Of a stretch of 64,000 nt of DNA, positions 20,014 to 28,217 are shown piece by piece. This stretch comes from Cyclobacteriaceae bacterium (lineage in GTDB: Bacteria; Bacteroidota; Bacteroidia; Cytophagales; Cyclobacteriaceae). Position numbers and translations under genes: made by a program. The DNA lies in assembly GCA_020436165.1 (NCBI GenBank), contig JAGQYI010000020.1, positions 28,407 to 92,406 on the forward strand, read 5' to 3'. The notes under the pieces are model-generated. The model worked only from the letters and a program-made list of their open reading frames with translations. It was not told where the DNA came from and ran no database searches. The number at the start of each line of letters is the position of its first letter. Within the stretch, counting starts at the first letter, position 1.

Positions 20014-21195
20014 TTATCTGGGCTTGTAAAGCAGGTATTTTTCCCTCATTTTTTTATAAGCATCAAGCTCGGGTTCCCAGGTCTTTTTTATTTCTTCTTC
20101 TGTCAAACCGTTCTGTAGTTGCTGCCTCAGGGTAGCGTTCCCTGCAAGCTTATCAAAAAAGCTTTCAGAGGTAAAAAAGTCTTCCTTATTGTAAATCTTA
20201 TAGTATTTAATTAGCCAGCTCAGGGTAAACCTTGTGTTCTTTGGCTCCAGACTTAAATTTTCTCCAAAACAGTTCTGGTTTTCATACTTGGGGTATTTTG
20301 AAGCACCCTCAATACTTACCGGGGTAAACTCGAAACTGCCGTAGGTGCTATCAGGGAAACCAATAACCTGAAATGGATACTTTGTTCCTCGGCCAATGCT
20401 CATAACGGTGGGCTCAAAAAGGCAAAGGGAAGGATACAAGGCTATAGCCCTGTTATTTGGAAGGTTTGGCGAAGGTTTTACAGGCAGGGTATAATGAGTT
20501 GAATGGGTATAATTCTTCACCTTAACAACGGTGAGATCGCATGCCACGCCATTTGCAAGCCAACCTTCTCCATTGATCATTTTGGCCAGCTCGCCAACGG
20601 TTAAGCCATGTACAATTGGTATTGGCTCCATTCCAACAAACGATTGGTAGGCCGTATCCAGTACAGGGCCTGCTACATAATGGCCATTGGGGTTGGGCCT
20701 GTCCAGCACAAATAGCTTTTTATCCTGCTCTGCACAAGCCTCCATAACGTAATGCATTGTGCTTATGTATGTGTAAAACCGAACCCCCACATCCTGAATG
20801 TCAAAAATCAGCACATCTAACCCCTCAAGATCTTCTTTTGTCGGCTTCTTGTGGCTTCCATAAAGTGAAATGATTGGCGTGCCCGTTTTTTTATCTACCT
20901 CATTTTCTACCTGCTCACCGGCATCACTTGTGCCTCTGAACCCATGTTCCGGAGCAAATACCTTTTTTACATCTACGTGAAGGGATATGAGCGTATCGAT
21001 CAGGTGAGAGCTTCCAACCAGTGAAGTTTGATTAACTACAAGGCCGACCCTCTTGCCTTTCAATAAAGATACGTAGTCCTCAAACTGTTGGGCCCCAACC
21101 ATTAGTGTTCCTGTTTCTTCCTTATCCTTTCTTTTAAGTGTAAAAAGAATAATAGGTATTAAGAGTACGATTAGCGCGCTTGATGACTTTTTCAT
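20014..21195 (-). CDS. DUF1343 exo-beta-N-acetylmuramidase (NamZ type), exported
   Basis: This 393-residue protein has an N-terminal hydrophobic segment (residues 7-20, a signal peptide or anchor). It then shows the DUF1343 hallmarks KRVGLVVNQTSLVG, FAPEHGFRG, VLIFDIQDVGVRFYTYISTM, LDRPNPNG and PNLPN. NamZ of Tannerella, a DUF1343 member, removes terminal N-acetylmuramic acid from peptidoglycan fragments. The start overlaps the last four bases of a second DUF1343 gene upstream, so the pair is co-translated. This copy should act in the periplasm. Confidence 0.85.
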   Translation of the reverse strand: MKKSSSALIVLLIPIILFTLKRKDKEETGTLMVGAQQFEDYVSLLKGKRVGLVVNQTSLVGSSHLIDTLISLHVDVKKVFAPEHGFRGTSDAGEQVENEVDKKTGTPIISLYGSHKKPTKEDLEGLDVLIFDIQDVGVRFYTYISTMHYVMEACAEQDKKLFVLDRPNPNGHYVAGPVLDTAYQSFVGMEPIPIVHGLTVGELAKMINGEGWLANGVACDLTVVKVKNYTHSTHYTLPVKPSPNLPNNRAIALYPSLCLFEPTVMSIGRGTKYPFQVIGFPDSTYGSFEFTPVSIEGASKYPKYENQNCFGENLSLEPKNTRFTLSWLIKYYKIYNKEDFFTSESFFDKLAGNATLRQQLQNGLTEEEIKKTWEPELDAYKKMREKYLLYKPR

Positions 21196-22388
21196 TTGTA
21201 AAGCAATATAGAATCAATTTTGTTCAGATATTCATTTCTACCTTCCAATTCCATTTGAAGTAGTTCCAGATACGTTCCGTTGTGTTCCACCCATTCCCTA
21301 AGCTTGTTCGTTCCATTGATTATATCAATTGGTAGTTTTTTGAACTCATATTCATAGGGAGGATTTGTCCATCTAAAATGGTTGGGTAAAAGCCCCATCA
21401 ACTCTTTCATAAGTACCTGGCCAACACTCCACGGCTTAAATTCGGAGCGGTCTGTTACATGTACCTGGAATCCGCCACAGGCCTCTCCGGCAAATTTGTT
21501 AAAAGTTGGTTTGAAGTAAAGCGGTCGTAAGGCAAACCCTTTTAGCTCATATTCTTCGAATTTCTGCAAAAGCCGTTGTACCCACTCAAAAGGCTTGATG
21601 TGAGGGTGACCAATGGTTTCGAGGCTTTTAACAGTTCCCCTGCCTTCACTAATTGTAGTTGCTTCAAAAAGCACACTTCCGGGGTATATTATTGCTGTTT
21701 CCAAAGATGGCAGATTTGGGGAAGGCAAGACCCAGGGGAGTCCTGTTTCATCAAAGTAATAGGACCGCTTCCAGTTTTTCAAATGTATTACTGTAAGCCT
21801 GCAATCTATGTCAAAGTACTTCTTTACAAGCTGGGCAAATTCGCCAATGGTAAGCCCGTGTCGCATGGGAATGGGAAACATACCCACGAAAGAAGCAAAT
21901 TCAGGTTCCAGAATGTTTCCTTCTATCTTCTCTCCTCCAATGGGGTTGGGCCTGTCAAGGATTACCACCTCAATGTTCTTTTCGGCACAAGCCTGCATGG
22001 CCAAAGCAATGGTGTAGATATAGGTATATACCCGTGTTCCTACATCCTGTAGGTCAATCACCAGGTAGTCGATACCTTCAAGCATTTCAGGGGTAGGGCT
22101 TCGTGTTTCCGAGTAAAGGCTATACACTGGAAGTTGAAAATGCGGATGAAAAAAGTGTTCAGACTCCTTCATGTTATCCTGCACATCTGCAAAAAGTCCG
22201 TGCTGCGGAGAAAATACTTTCTTTAGTCTGGAGCCAAAAAGCTTTTTTAGAAGAGCAATACCATGCGTGTAATCGGATCCTATAGAAGCGCTATGGCACA
22301 AATAGCCAATGGATCCAGAGAGTTTTTTATCCCACTTATCTGCTACAAATTGATCGAGCCCCTGCTGTGTTTTCACATTTTTTTGCAT
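21192..22388 (-). CDS. DUF1343 exo-beta-N-acetylmuramidase (NamZ type), no signal peptide
   Basis: This is a second DUF1343 protein of 398 residues, with FSPQHGLFADVQDN, YLVIDLQDVGTRVYTYIYT, LDRPNPIGG, PMRHGLTIGEF and SPNLPS. The frame is open for another 366 bases upstream, but that part overlaps the divergent rhodanese gene and its composition does not fit the family. The start is therefore placed at ATG 22388 (MQKNVKT), where the family homology begins. With this start there is no signal peptide, so the enzyme is probably cytoplasmic and may handle imported muropeptides while its neighbour works outside. A missed signal peptide is possible but none is visible. Confidence 0.83.
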   Translation of the reverse strand: MQKNVKTQQGLDQFVADKWDKKLSGSIGYLCHSASIGSDYTHGIALLKKLFGSRLKKVFSPQHGLFADVQDNMKESEHFFHPHFQLPVYSLYSETRSPTPEMLEGIDYLVIDLQDVGTRVYTYIYTIALAMQACAEKNIEVVILDRPNPIGGEKIEGNILEPEFASFVGMFPIPMRHGLTIGEFAQLVKKYFDIDCRLTVIHLKNWKRSYYFDETGLPWVLPSPNLPSLETAIIYPGSVLFEATTISEGRGTVKSLETIGHPHIKPFEWVQRLLQKFEEYELKGFALRPLYFKPTFNKFAGEACGGFQVHVTDRSEFKPWSVGQVLMKELMGLLPNHFRWTNPPYEYEFKKLPIDIINGTNKLREWVEHNGTYLELLQMELEGRNEYLNKIDSILLYK

Positions 22389-22512
22389 AAATATACCCTC
22401 AATTGGGCTGGAAAATAGTTTTAAGGTGTTTGTGTAATCACTGTCACAGTTTTGGAAGTCTCCTACTACCAACTTTGTAACAACTAAACATACTAAACAA
22501 AGCAAAAATACT

Positions 22513-22836
22513 ATGGGATTATTATCATTTTTTAGCAGGCAGGAATCAGGTTCAGGATTAAAAGAGCTAATGGCCAACGGAGCTGTTATCATTGATGTTA
22601 GAACTCCTGGCGAATACAATACCGGCCATGTGGTAGGATCTAAGAATATTCCGCTGGACGCAATTGGCGCCAACCTAGACGAACTTAAAAAACTCAACGC
22701 GCCCATTATTGCCTGCTGTGCTTCAGGAGCAAGAAGTGGTGTGGCCGTAAACATGCTTAAATCTGTGGGAATTGAAGCTGTAAATGGAGGCTCCTGGTAC
22801 GGAGTTAAGATGGAAGCTGAGCAACAATGTGAATAA
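22513..22836 (+). CDS. Single-domain rhodanese-like protein
   Basis: This 107-residue protein has the rhodanese fold motifs IIDVRTPGEYNTGHVVGSKNIPL and the active loop C69-ASGAR (CxxGxR form) preceded by a second cysteine, Cys68. Rhodaneses carry sulfane sulfur as a persulfide. The gene begins a plus-strand group with a thioredoxin, a DUF6132 membrane protein and a DUF302 protein, spaced 6 bases or less or overlapping, which points to a shared role in thiol or sulfur handling. Confidence 0.87.
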   Translation: MGLLSFFSRQESGSGLKELMANGAVIIDVRTPGEYNTGHVVGSKNIPLDAIGANLDELKKLNAPIIACCASGARSGVAVNMLKSVGIEAVNGGSWYGVKMEAEQQCE

Positions 22837-22842
22837 CCAAAA

Positions 22843-23649
22843 ATGGTAAGAACTGCACCATACGAACTAACCGATTTTAAAAAGGATGTGTTGGCAGATA
22901 GCCACCATATTCCCGTATTGGTCGATTATTGGGCAAGTTGGTGTGGTCCTTGCAAATACCTGGGGCCCATTGTTGAAAAACTGGCCAATGAGGCCAATGG
23001 CAGGTGGAAACTTGTAAAAATCAATACCGAAGAGCATAGGCAACTGGCTGCGGAGTGGGGCATCAGGGGCATACCCAACCTCAAACTTTTCTTTAAGGGA
23101 AAAGTAATTGCCGAACTTTCCGGGGCCATGGCTGAGCCTGAAATGAGGCTTTGGATTGAGGAGAAATTACCCTCTGAAGCAAAAGCAATAGCTATGGAAG
23201 CTTCTGAGCTAATCGCCAAAGGCCAGACAGAAGAAGGGATTAGCTTGCTTGAAAAGGCTATTGAAATGGACGATGGCCTTAATGAAGCCAGGTTGCTCCT
23301 GGCAAAGCTTATTGTTTGGAAGCACCCGGAACGAATTAAGGAATTGGTTGGACACATGCGGCATGTGGAGGAAGCAGAAGAACTTATTCTCATCTCCAAC
23401 CTGTTGGAAACGGATACAGACGATTTGAGAGAAGGAGTTTCCAGAGAAGAGGTGCTGGTTGCCCAAAGATCGTTGGTTGCGTTGGATTTTGAAACTGCAC
23501 TACAGATGCTTATTAAAGCGGTATCGATTAATAAACGCTACCACAACGAGATTGCCAGACGCCTTACCATTGCAGTGTTTCACATTTTGGGCGAAAGCAA
23601 CGAACTCACTAAAAAGTACAGACGCCAGTTTGATATGGCTCTTTATTAA
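22843..23649 (+). CDS. Thioredoxin with C-terminal TPR region (CnoX/YbbN-like)
   Basis: The 268-residue protein starts with a thioredoxin domain (residues 1-110) containing the full active site WCGPC (Cys34, Cys37) and the cis-Pro in GIPNL. A helical region follows (about 115-268) with TPR-like repeats, as in the chaperone-redoxin CnoX (YbbN), which protects proteins from overoxidation. The E. coli CnoX has lost one active cysteine whereas both are present here. There is no signal peptide, so it is cytoplasmic. It lies 6 bases after the rhodanese gene. Confidence 0.85.
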   Translation: MVRTAPYELTDFKKDVLADSHHIPVLVDYWASWCGPCKYLGPIVEKLANEANGRWKLVKINTEEHRQLAAEWGIRGIPNLKLFFKGKVIAELSGAMAEPEMRLWIEEKLPSEAKAIAMEASELIAKGQTEEGISLLEKAIEMDDGLNEARLLLAKLIVWKHPERIKELVGHMRHVEEAEELILISNLLETDTDDLREGVSREEVLVAQRSLVALDFETALQMLIKAVSINKRYHNEIARRLTIAVFHILGESNELTKKYRRQFDMALY

Positions 23650-23654
23650 ACTTC

Positions 23655-23876
23655 ATGAAACCTGTATCCAAATACATATTAATTGCAGTTTTTGCATTGG
23701 CAGGTAGTACGGCCATGTACCTGTATTATTTTTTTGTTGGATGCAAATCCGGTACTTGTCTTATTACCTCAAGCCCAACCATTAGCAGTGGGTATGGATT
23801 ATTGCTTGGAGGTTTATTAGGCAGTTCGGTTACAGATTGGCTTAATAAAAGGAAGAAAAAACGCGATACACAATGA
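23655..23876 (+). CDS. Small DUF6132-type membrane protein
   Basis: This 73-residue protein has a first membrane helix (residues 7-28), the loop VGCKSGTCLITSSP, a second helix with GLLLGGLLGSS, and a basic tail. The two loop cysteines, four residues apart (CKSGTC), and the TSSP motif are the mark of this small Bacteroidota family. The role is unknown. It sits between the thioredoxin and DUF302 genes and overlaps the latter by four bases, so a redox or sulfur-related job is likely but inferred. Confidence 0.75.
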   Translation: MKPVSKYILIAVFALAGSTAMYLYYFFVGCKSGTCLITSSPTISSGYGLLLGGLLGSSVTDWLNKRKKKRDTQ

Positions 23877-24256
23877 GCTATTATTATAATAAAACAGTTT
23901 CAGGAACCTTTGATGAGGTTGTTGAAAAAGTTACTGCAGCATTAAAAGAAGAAGGATTCGGTGTTCTTACCGAAATCGATTTTAGCGGCACCCTAAAAAA
24001 GAAACTGGATGTGGATATTCCCAAATACCGTATTCTGGGAGCATGCAATCCCAATTTTGCCTACATGGCATATCAGCAGGAAAACAAAATAGGGGTAATG
24101 TTGCCCTGCAACGTAATTGTGCAGGAGGTAGATGGCAACGTTGAGGTAGCTGCGGTTGACCCGGTAGCTTCCATGCAGGGAATAGGTAACAAAGAGCTTG
24201 AAAAAGTAGCCTCTGAGGTAAGAGGCAAACTTCAAACTGCTATAAACGCTTTATAA
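23873..24256 (+). CDS. DUF302 domain protein
   Basis: This 127-residue cytoplasmic protein matches DUF302, with TFDEVVEKVTAALKEEGFGVLTEID, then YRILGACNPNFAYMA and VMLPCNVIV (each a short family block). Two cysteines lie in those blocks. DUF302 proteins are common beside rhodanese and thioredoxin genes, but no activity is firmly known to me. It is the last gene of the cluster and is followed by a terminator. Confidence 0.85.
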   Translation: MSYYYNKTVSGTFDEVVEKVTAALKEEGFGVLTEIDFSGTLKKKLDVDIPKYRILGACNPNFAYMAYQQENKIGVMLPCNVIVQEVDGNVEVAAVDPVASMQGIGNKELEKVASEVRGKLQTAINAL

Positions 24257-24285
24257 GATCAGTTAAAAGTAATTGAAAGAGTAGG

Positions 24286-24311
24286 GCCACGCATACGTTG
24301 CGTGGCTTTTT
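24286..24311 (+). terminator. Intrinsic terminator of the rhodanese-thioredoxin-DUF302 cluster
   Basis: A perfect 8-bp stem GCCACGCA (24286-24293) and TGCGTGGC (24299-24306) with a five-base loop is followed by TTTTT. It starts 30 bases after the DUF302 stop. Confidence 0.92.
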
Positions 24312-24384
24312 GTGTTTCAGGCTTTTTGAAAACTTGCATTTATTGCTTAATATTCACTGTCGTTTGTAATCTAACAACAAAACC

Positions 24385-24528
24385 ATGGGAAAAGGAGATA
24401 AAAAAACGAAACGCGGAAAGCTTTTCAAAGGCACCTTTGGTGTAGCTCGCCCACATAAAGTAAAAGTGAGTGAGCAGGAAGCCAAGCCTCAAAGAAAATC
24501 TGCAGCTAAGAAAAAAGCTGCCAAGTAA
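24385..24528 (+). CDS. 30S ribosomal protein THX
   Basis: A short reading frame of 47 codons encodes a very basic peptide beginning MGKGDKKTKRGKLFKGTFG, followed by VARPHK and a Lys/Ala-rich tail ending KKKAAK. The start matches the THX family (bTHX), which was first seen in the Thermus small subunit at the head of the 30S particle. Many Bacteroidota carry one with a long lysine-rich tail. It is followed after three bases by the flavoprotein gene. It is easy to miss because of its size. Confidence 0.85.
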   Translation: MGKGDKKTKRGKLFKGTFGVARPHKVKVSEQEAKPQRKSAAKKKAAK

Positions 24529-24531
24529 AAT

Positions 24532-26013
24532 ATGGATCGTTTCGATTTATGTGTAGTAGGAGCCGGACCTTCCGGTTATGCTGCAGCTATGAGAGCCGTT
24601 GATTTTGGAAAAAGAGTACTCCTTATCGAACGGGGCAATATAGGTGGTGCCGGAGTTACCAATGGAGCGCTATCTTCAAAAACATGGTGGGAGTTGGCCC
24701 GCAATGTGGACCTTCTCTATAAAAACAGGAAACGCTACAACATCAATGCTCCTGATGTAAATTTCGACATTCTGAAGCAGGAAGTTAGCAATGCCGTGGA
24801 AGAACGTAAGGAAATGCTGCTTCAGCATTTGGAACGGTTGCACTCCACGAAAGTTAACGGACTCGTTACGTTTCTTCATGGTGAAGCATACATTCTTTCT
24901 CCCAACCAGGTGCAGGTTAAAACCGAAAAAGGCACCGAAGTATACGAAACTGATTACATCGTATTGGCTACTGGCAGCCGGCCACGTATGCTGCCCGATA
25001 TTCCCATTGACGAAGAAATAATTTTTACCAGCGATGGAATAGGCAACCTGAAGGATTTTCCTAAAAGCATGGTTATTCTGGGCGCAGGGGTTATTGGGTG
25101 CGAGTTTGCCACCATTTTCTCTTCCATTCAAAAAACCAAAGTTCATTTAATCGATAAAGGCGAACATATACTGCCTTTTGAAGATCCTGATGTAGTAGGA
25201 GTGATTGAAAAGAACATGGAAGATCATGGGGTGCTTATTCACAGGAATTCGCGAATGATACGCATGGATATTGTGGATGGTGAAGTGGAATATGAATTGG
25301 AATACACCTCGGGTTTAAAAGAAGTGTTTCGGGTTGAAAAAGCGCTTGTTTCCGTGGGAAGGGTGCCCAATTACGAAGGCATGGGGTTGGAAGAAATAGG
25401 GCTGGAAATGGATGGCAGGGGAATTATTGACAATGATACCCAAACCAGCATACCCAATATTTACGCTGTGGGCGATATTACTGCTGATATTGCTTTGGTA
25501 AACGTAGGAGAGCTGGAAGGCAGGTACGCGGTGGAGCGTATTTTTGGAACACCTGCCCGCAAGCTGGTATACGAAAACATTTCTACCATCATGTTCCTGA
25601 ATCCGGAAGTAGCAGGGGTTGGGCTGAACCAGAAGCAGGCAGAAGCAAAAGGGATTGACTACAAGGTAGCAGTAGTGGATTACAGCTGCATACCTCGCGC
25701 TATTGCCAGGCGAAATACACAAGGGTTTGTAAAAATGCTGGTAACCAACGATGAAAAAATGAAGGTATTGGGCATGCGTGTGGTTGGCAACCATGCTTCC
25801 AGTGCTATGCAGGCAGTGGCCTTACTCATTTCCATGAGTGCCGGCATTGATGAGTTGGCCGAGTGTGTGCACCCGCACCCCTCTATACCGGAAGGTATTC
25901 AGGAATGTGTACGATTACTTCTGGGTAAATCTACCTTTAAGCCCAATGCCGTAAATGGTAAAATGGCCTATAAGATCTGTGAGAACGGCACATGTAAGAA
26001 TGTGTATAGTTAA
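24532..26013 (+). CDS. Flavin disulfide-reductase-fold oxidoreductase without the N-terminal disulfide
   Basis: The 493-residue protein has the fold of dihydrolipoamide dehydrogenase: FAD motif GAGPSG (10-15), second nucleotide motif GAGVIGCEFA near residue 184, VSVGRVPN, and YAVGDITADIALVNVG. The C-terminal dimerisation domain contains HPHPSIPEGIQE. The redox motif GGxCxxxxCxPSK reads GGAGVTNGALSSK, so both cysteines are replaced (Gly41 and Ala46). The last 11 residues instead hold CENGTC, a CX4C pair (Cys483, Cys488). Possible activities include a transhydrogenase-like or tail-disulfide enzyme; the function is not known. It follows the THX gene closely. Confidence 0.82.
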   Translation: MDRFDLCVVGAGPSGYAAAMRAVDFGKRVLLIERGNIGGAGVTNGALSSKTWWELARNVDLLYKNRKRYNINAPDVNFDILKQEVSNAVEERKEMLLQHLERLHSTKVNGLVTFLHGEAYILSPNQVQVKTEKGTEVYETDYIVLATGSRPRMLPDIPIDEEIIFTSDGIGNLKDFPKSMVILGAGVIGCEFATIFSSIQKTKVHLIDKGEHILPFEDPDVVGVIEKNMEDHGVLIHRNSRMIRMDIVDGEVEYELEYTSGLKEVFRVEKALVSVGRVPNYEGMGLEEIGLEMDGRGIIDNDTQTSIPNIYAVGDITADIALVNVGELEGRYAVERIFGTPARKLVYENISTIMFLNPEVAGVGLNQKQAEAKGIDYKVAVVDYSCIPRAIARRNTQGFVKMLVTNDEKMKVLGMRVVGNHASSAMQAVALLISMSAGIDELAECVHPHPSIPEGIQECVRLLLGKSTFKPNAVNGKMAYKICENGTCKNVYS

Positions 26014-26086
26014 AAGCCTTGATGATGTTCACAAGCAGGAGCTATTTACTGCTGTAATATTGTATACTAATTGACGTTATCCAATC

Positions 26087-26704
26087 CTATTCAAATCTTG
26101 AATTAAACCATGCATCAATCATTTTTTCCCCTTGCTTCTCATCGACATATATAATATTTAAAGAGAATTCCTTTTTGTCAAATAACCTGCTATACATAAG
26201 AGAATGCATAATCATTCCATTGGGAAAATCAATTTTTATTTTAAATGTATGAAAATCTAAACCACTCACTTTTTCAACAGAGGAAATTGAGTCTATTCGG
26301 GCATTTGGCATTTGAGACCTGAATGTTTCAAAGACTATTTCATTTACTCCACTCCAAGATTCAAGATAATCACCATCAATCTGAGTATCAAAGGGCTGGT
26401 AATTAGATTCCATGTAGTTAAAATCAGCATTTTTAAAAACAAAAACTATTTTAGACTGATTAACCACTTCTTCTCCGTACGTGTTTTCAATTGCGTCAAG
26501 CCCTTTGTTTTGCATTTTTTTCCATTCTTCGGGACTAACATTCACAAAATCTTCAGGAATGGTAATTGTCCATCCAAAATCTTCATTATGAAGCGTTTGG
26601 GATTCTTTACTGGTTTGCCCTGAACAACTGGAGAGTACTAAAAGGGAAAGCAATAGATTAAACGTAAAAATTGTAGGTGCGATAAAATTGTTATTCATTT
26701 TCAT
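26087..26704 (-). CDS. Lipoprotein of unknown function
   Basis: The 205-residue protein has a lipoprotein signal peptide with the lipobox LSSC (Cys27). The mature part is mixed alpha/beta, beginning FGWTITIPEDFVNVSPEEWKKM, with no catalytic motif I can recognise. The start has two close ATG codons (26704 and 26698). The coding sequence looks more A+T-rich than the flavoprotein gene beside it. No confident family assignment. Confidence 0.7.
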   Translation of the reverse strand: MKMNNNFIAPTIFTFNLLLSLLVLSSCSGQTSKESQTLHNEDFGWTITIPEDFVNVSPEEWKKMQNKGLDAIENTYGEEVVNQSKIVFVFKNADFNYMESNYQPFDTQIDGDYLESWSGVNEIVFETFRSQMPNARIDSISSVEKVSGLDFHTFKIKIDFPNGMIMHSLMYSRLFDKKEFSLNIIYVDEKQGEKMIDAWFNSRFE

Positions 26705-26730
26705 GTAATAAATTCTAAGTTACTGCAACT

Positions 26731-26773
26731 AAAAAATCGTCCAAAGTTGCATGTCTGCACCCCGGACGATTTT
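26731..26773 (-). terminator. Intrinsic terminator of the 146-residue beta-barrel gene
   Basis: On the minus strand, a 10-bp perfect stem AAAATCGTCC/GGACGATTTT (26764-26773 and 26733-26742) is followed by T. The loop contains a smaller TGCA...TGCA pairing. It lies 24 bases after the stop of the gene at 26798-27238. Confidence 0.8.
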
Positions 26774-26797
26774 ATTACGTTAGTTATGTGCTATTTT

Positions 26798-27238
26798 CTA
26801 GAATCTCCAGCGGGCATTCAAGCCCCAACCAGGCCTAAATGAATAATCTCCGACAATAGGAATAGTAGGCCTGAAATCTATTCCCAGAGTTAATGGAAAT
26901 GGAAACTGGTATTCAACACCCACATCACCTGTTATGCCAAGTAGAAAGGGGTCTCCAATCAAAACAGAAGCACCCACACCAGGGTAGAACATAAACCCTT
27001 CGGCAAACGGAAATTGCCAGTCATATAAAGCGGTTACGCCAACTCCTACACTATTGAAATCTGCTGTGGCGTGTAGCCTGTTGGCAGAAAGGGGCATGGC
27101 AAAGTCAATACCTGCTCCTGCAGCAAAATAATCACCAAAGCGCAAACCAAGCTCATATCCCTCAGTTTGTGCCTGGGCATTGTGCGAAGCAAAGAATACT
27201 AGACCAGCCAAAGCAAATACGGATACTATTTTTTTCAT
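26798..27238 (-). CDS. Small secreted protein, probably outer-membrane beta barrel
   Basis: This 146-residue protein has a clear signal peptide (cleavage after NAQAQ, residue 24). The rest is Gly- and aromatic-rich, with alternating strands, and ends GWGLNARWRF with a terminal Phe as in outer-membrane proteins. The predicted mature part is about 120 residues, enough for an eight-stranded barrel. No specific family recognised. It stands alone, divergent from the DUF1684 gene and closed by its own terminator. Confidence 0.7.
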   Translation of the reverse strand: MKKIVSVFALAGLVFFASHNAQAQTEGYELGLRFGDYFAAGAGIDFAMPLSANRLHATADFNSVGVGVTALYDWQFPFAEGFMFYPGVGASVLIGDPFLLGITGDVGVEYQFPFPLTLGIDFRPTIPIVGDYSFRPGWGLNARWRF

Positions 27239-27274
27239 AGTTTTGAATTTTACATTTTTACTAAGATAGAAAAT

Positions 27275-28177
27275 ATGAAGTATAGGTTACAATTTAAACA
27301 ACGTAAGTTACATTTTTTAATTGCCATGCTTATGGGTTTCTCTTTGGTAAGTTGTAAAGAGGAAGATCCCGAATATCTTAAGTCCATTGAACAATGGCAC
27401 AAAGACCGTATCAACTACCTTAAAAGTGAGGAAGGGTTTATCAATTTGGCAGGTTTATACTGGCTCGAAGAGGGTTCCAACAGCTTTGGTGCAGATAGCG
27501 CAAATGCCGTTGTTTTCCCCAACAAGGCCAATGCCAATATGGGTAATCTTATTCTGAAAGATTCAACTGTTTACCTGGTATCAAATGCTGCCATTACGAT
27601 AAATGGAGAACCTGCAGCCGATACCACACTGGTTTACAACGATTCAACGGATGTTGAAATGCGCTATAAAAGTTTGCTGTGGTTTGTAATTAAAAGAGGG
27701 AAGAACATAGGTATCCGGTTGCGGGATTTTGACAACCCTTCTTTGGCGGCATTCGATTCCATCGATTATTACCCTACCAACCCCAACTTGAAACTCAAGG
27801 CAACCTGGAGACCCTATGATCCTCCTAAAAGTGCAGATTTTCAAAACATGGTGGGCATGACCATCAACTATCCGGTCTATGGAGCTTTTAATTTTGAAAT
27901 AGATGGTAAAGAATACAGTCTGGAACCTATCGGAGAGCCGGAGCCTGAAGGTTATTTTGTGATGTTCTACGATAAAACGAGTGGGCATAGCACATACGGT
28001 AGTGGACGGTATTTGTATGTTCCGGTGCCTGATCAAAATGGAAAGACCATCGTAGATTTTAATAAGGCATTTAACCCTCCCTGTGCATTCACTGAATTTG
28101 CTACCTGTCTCTTTCCTCATAAAGAAAACAGATTACCAATTTTTATAAAAGCAGGGGAAAAGTTTTCAGGTCATTAG
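27275..28177 (+). CDS. DUF1684 lipoprotein
   Basis: The 300-residue protein carries a lipoprotein signal with lipobox LVSC (Cys27). It matches DUF1684 in the order of its blocks: WHKDRINYLKSEEGFINLAGLYWLEEG near the start, FVIKRGKNIGIRLRD near the middle, and YLYVPVPDQNGKTIVDFNKAFNPPCAF near the end (only short parts quoted are diagnostic). The last block is the most conserved part of the family. The function is unknown; the protein should sit in the envelope. Confidence 0.85.
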   Translation: MKYRLQFKQRKLHFLIAMLMGFSLVSCKEEDPEYLKSIEQWHKDRINYLKSEEGFINLAGLYWLEEGSNSFGADSANAVVFPNKANANMGNLILKDSTVYLVSNAAITINGEPAADTTLVYNDSTDVEMRYKSLLWFVIKRGKNIGIRLRDFDNPSLAAFDSIDYYPTNPNLKLKATWRPYDPPKSADFQNMVGMTINYPVYGAFNFEIDGKEYSLEPIGEPEPEGYFVMFYDKTSGHSTYGSGRYLYVPVPDQNGKTIVDFNKAFNPPCAFTEFATCLFPHKENRLPIFIKAGEKFSGH

Positions 28178-28185
28178 TACATTTG
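28178..28185 (+). promoter_or_regulatory. Putative -7 promoter element of the small YwqK-repeat gene
   Basis: TACATTTG matches TAnnTTTG. It begins right after the stop codon of the DUF1684 gene and lies 32 bases before the next start, suggesting separate transcription. Confidence 0.5.
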
Positions 28186-28217
28186 AGTATTCAATTTTCA
28201 CTAAAAAAGCTGGTACT

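Noticed and set aside
22389..22754. N-terminal extension of the second DUF1343 gene
   Set aside because: It overlaps the rhodanese gene on the opposite strand and shows no family resemblance; homology starts at ATG 22388.
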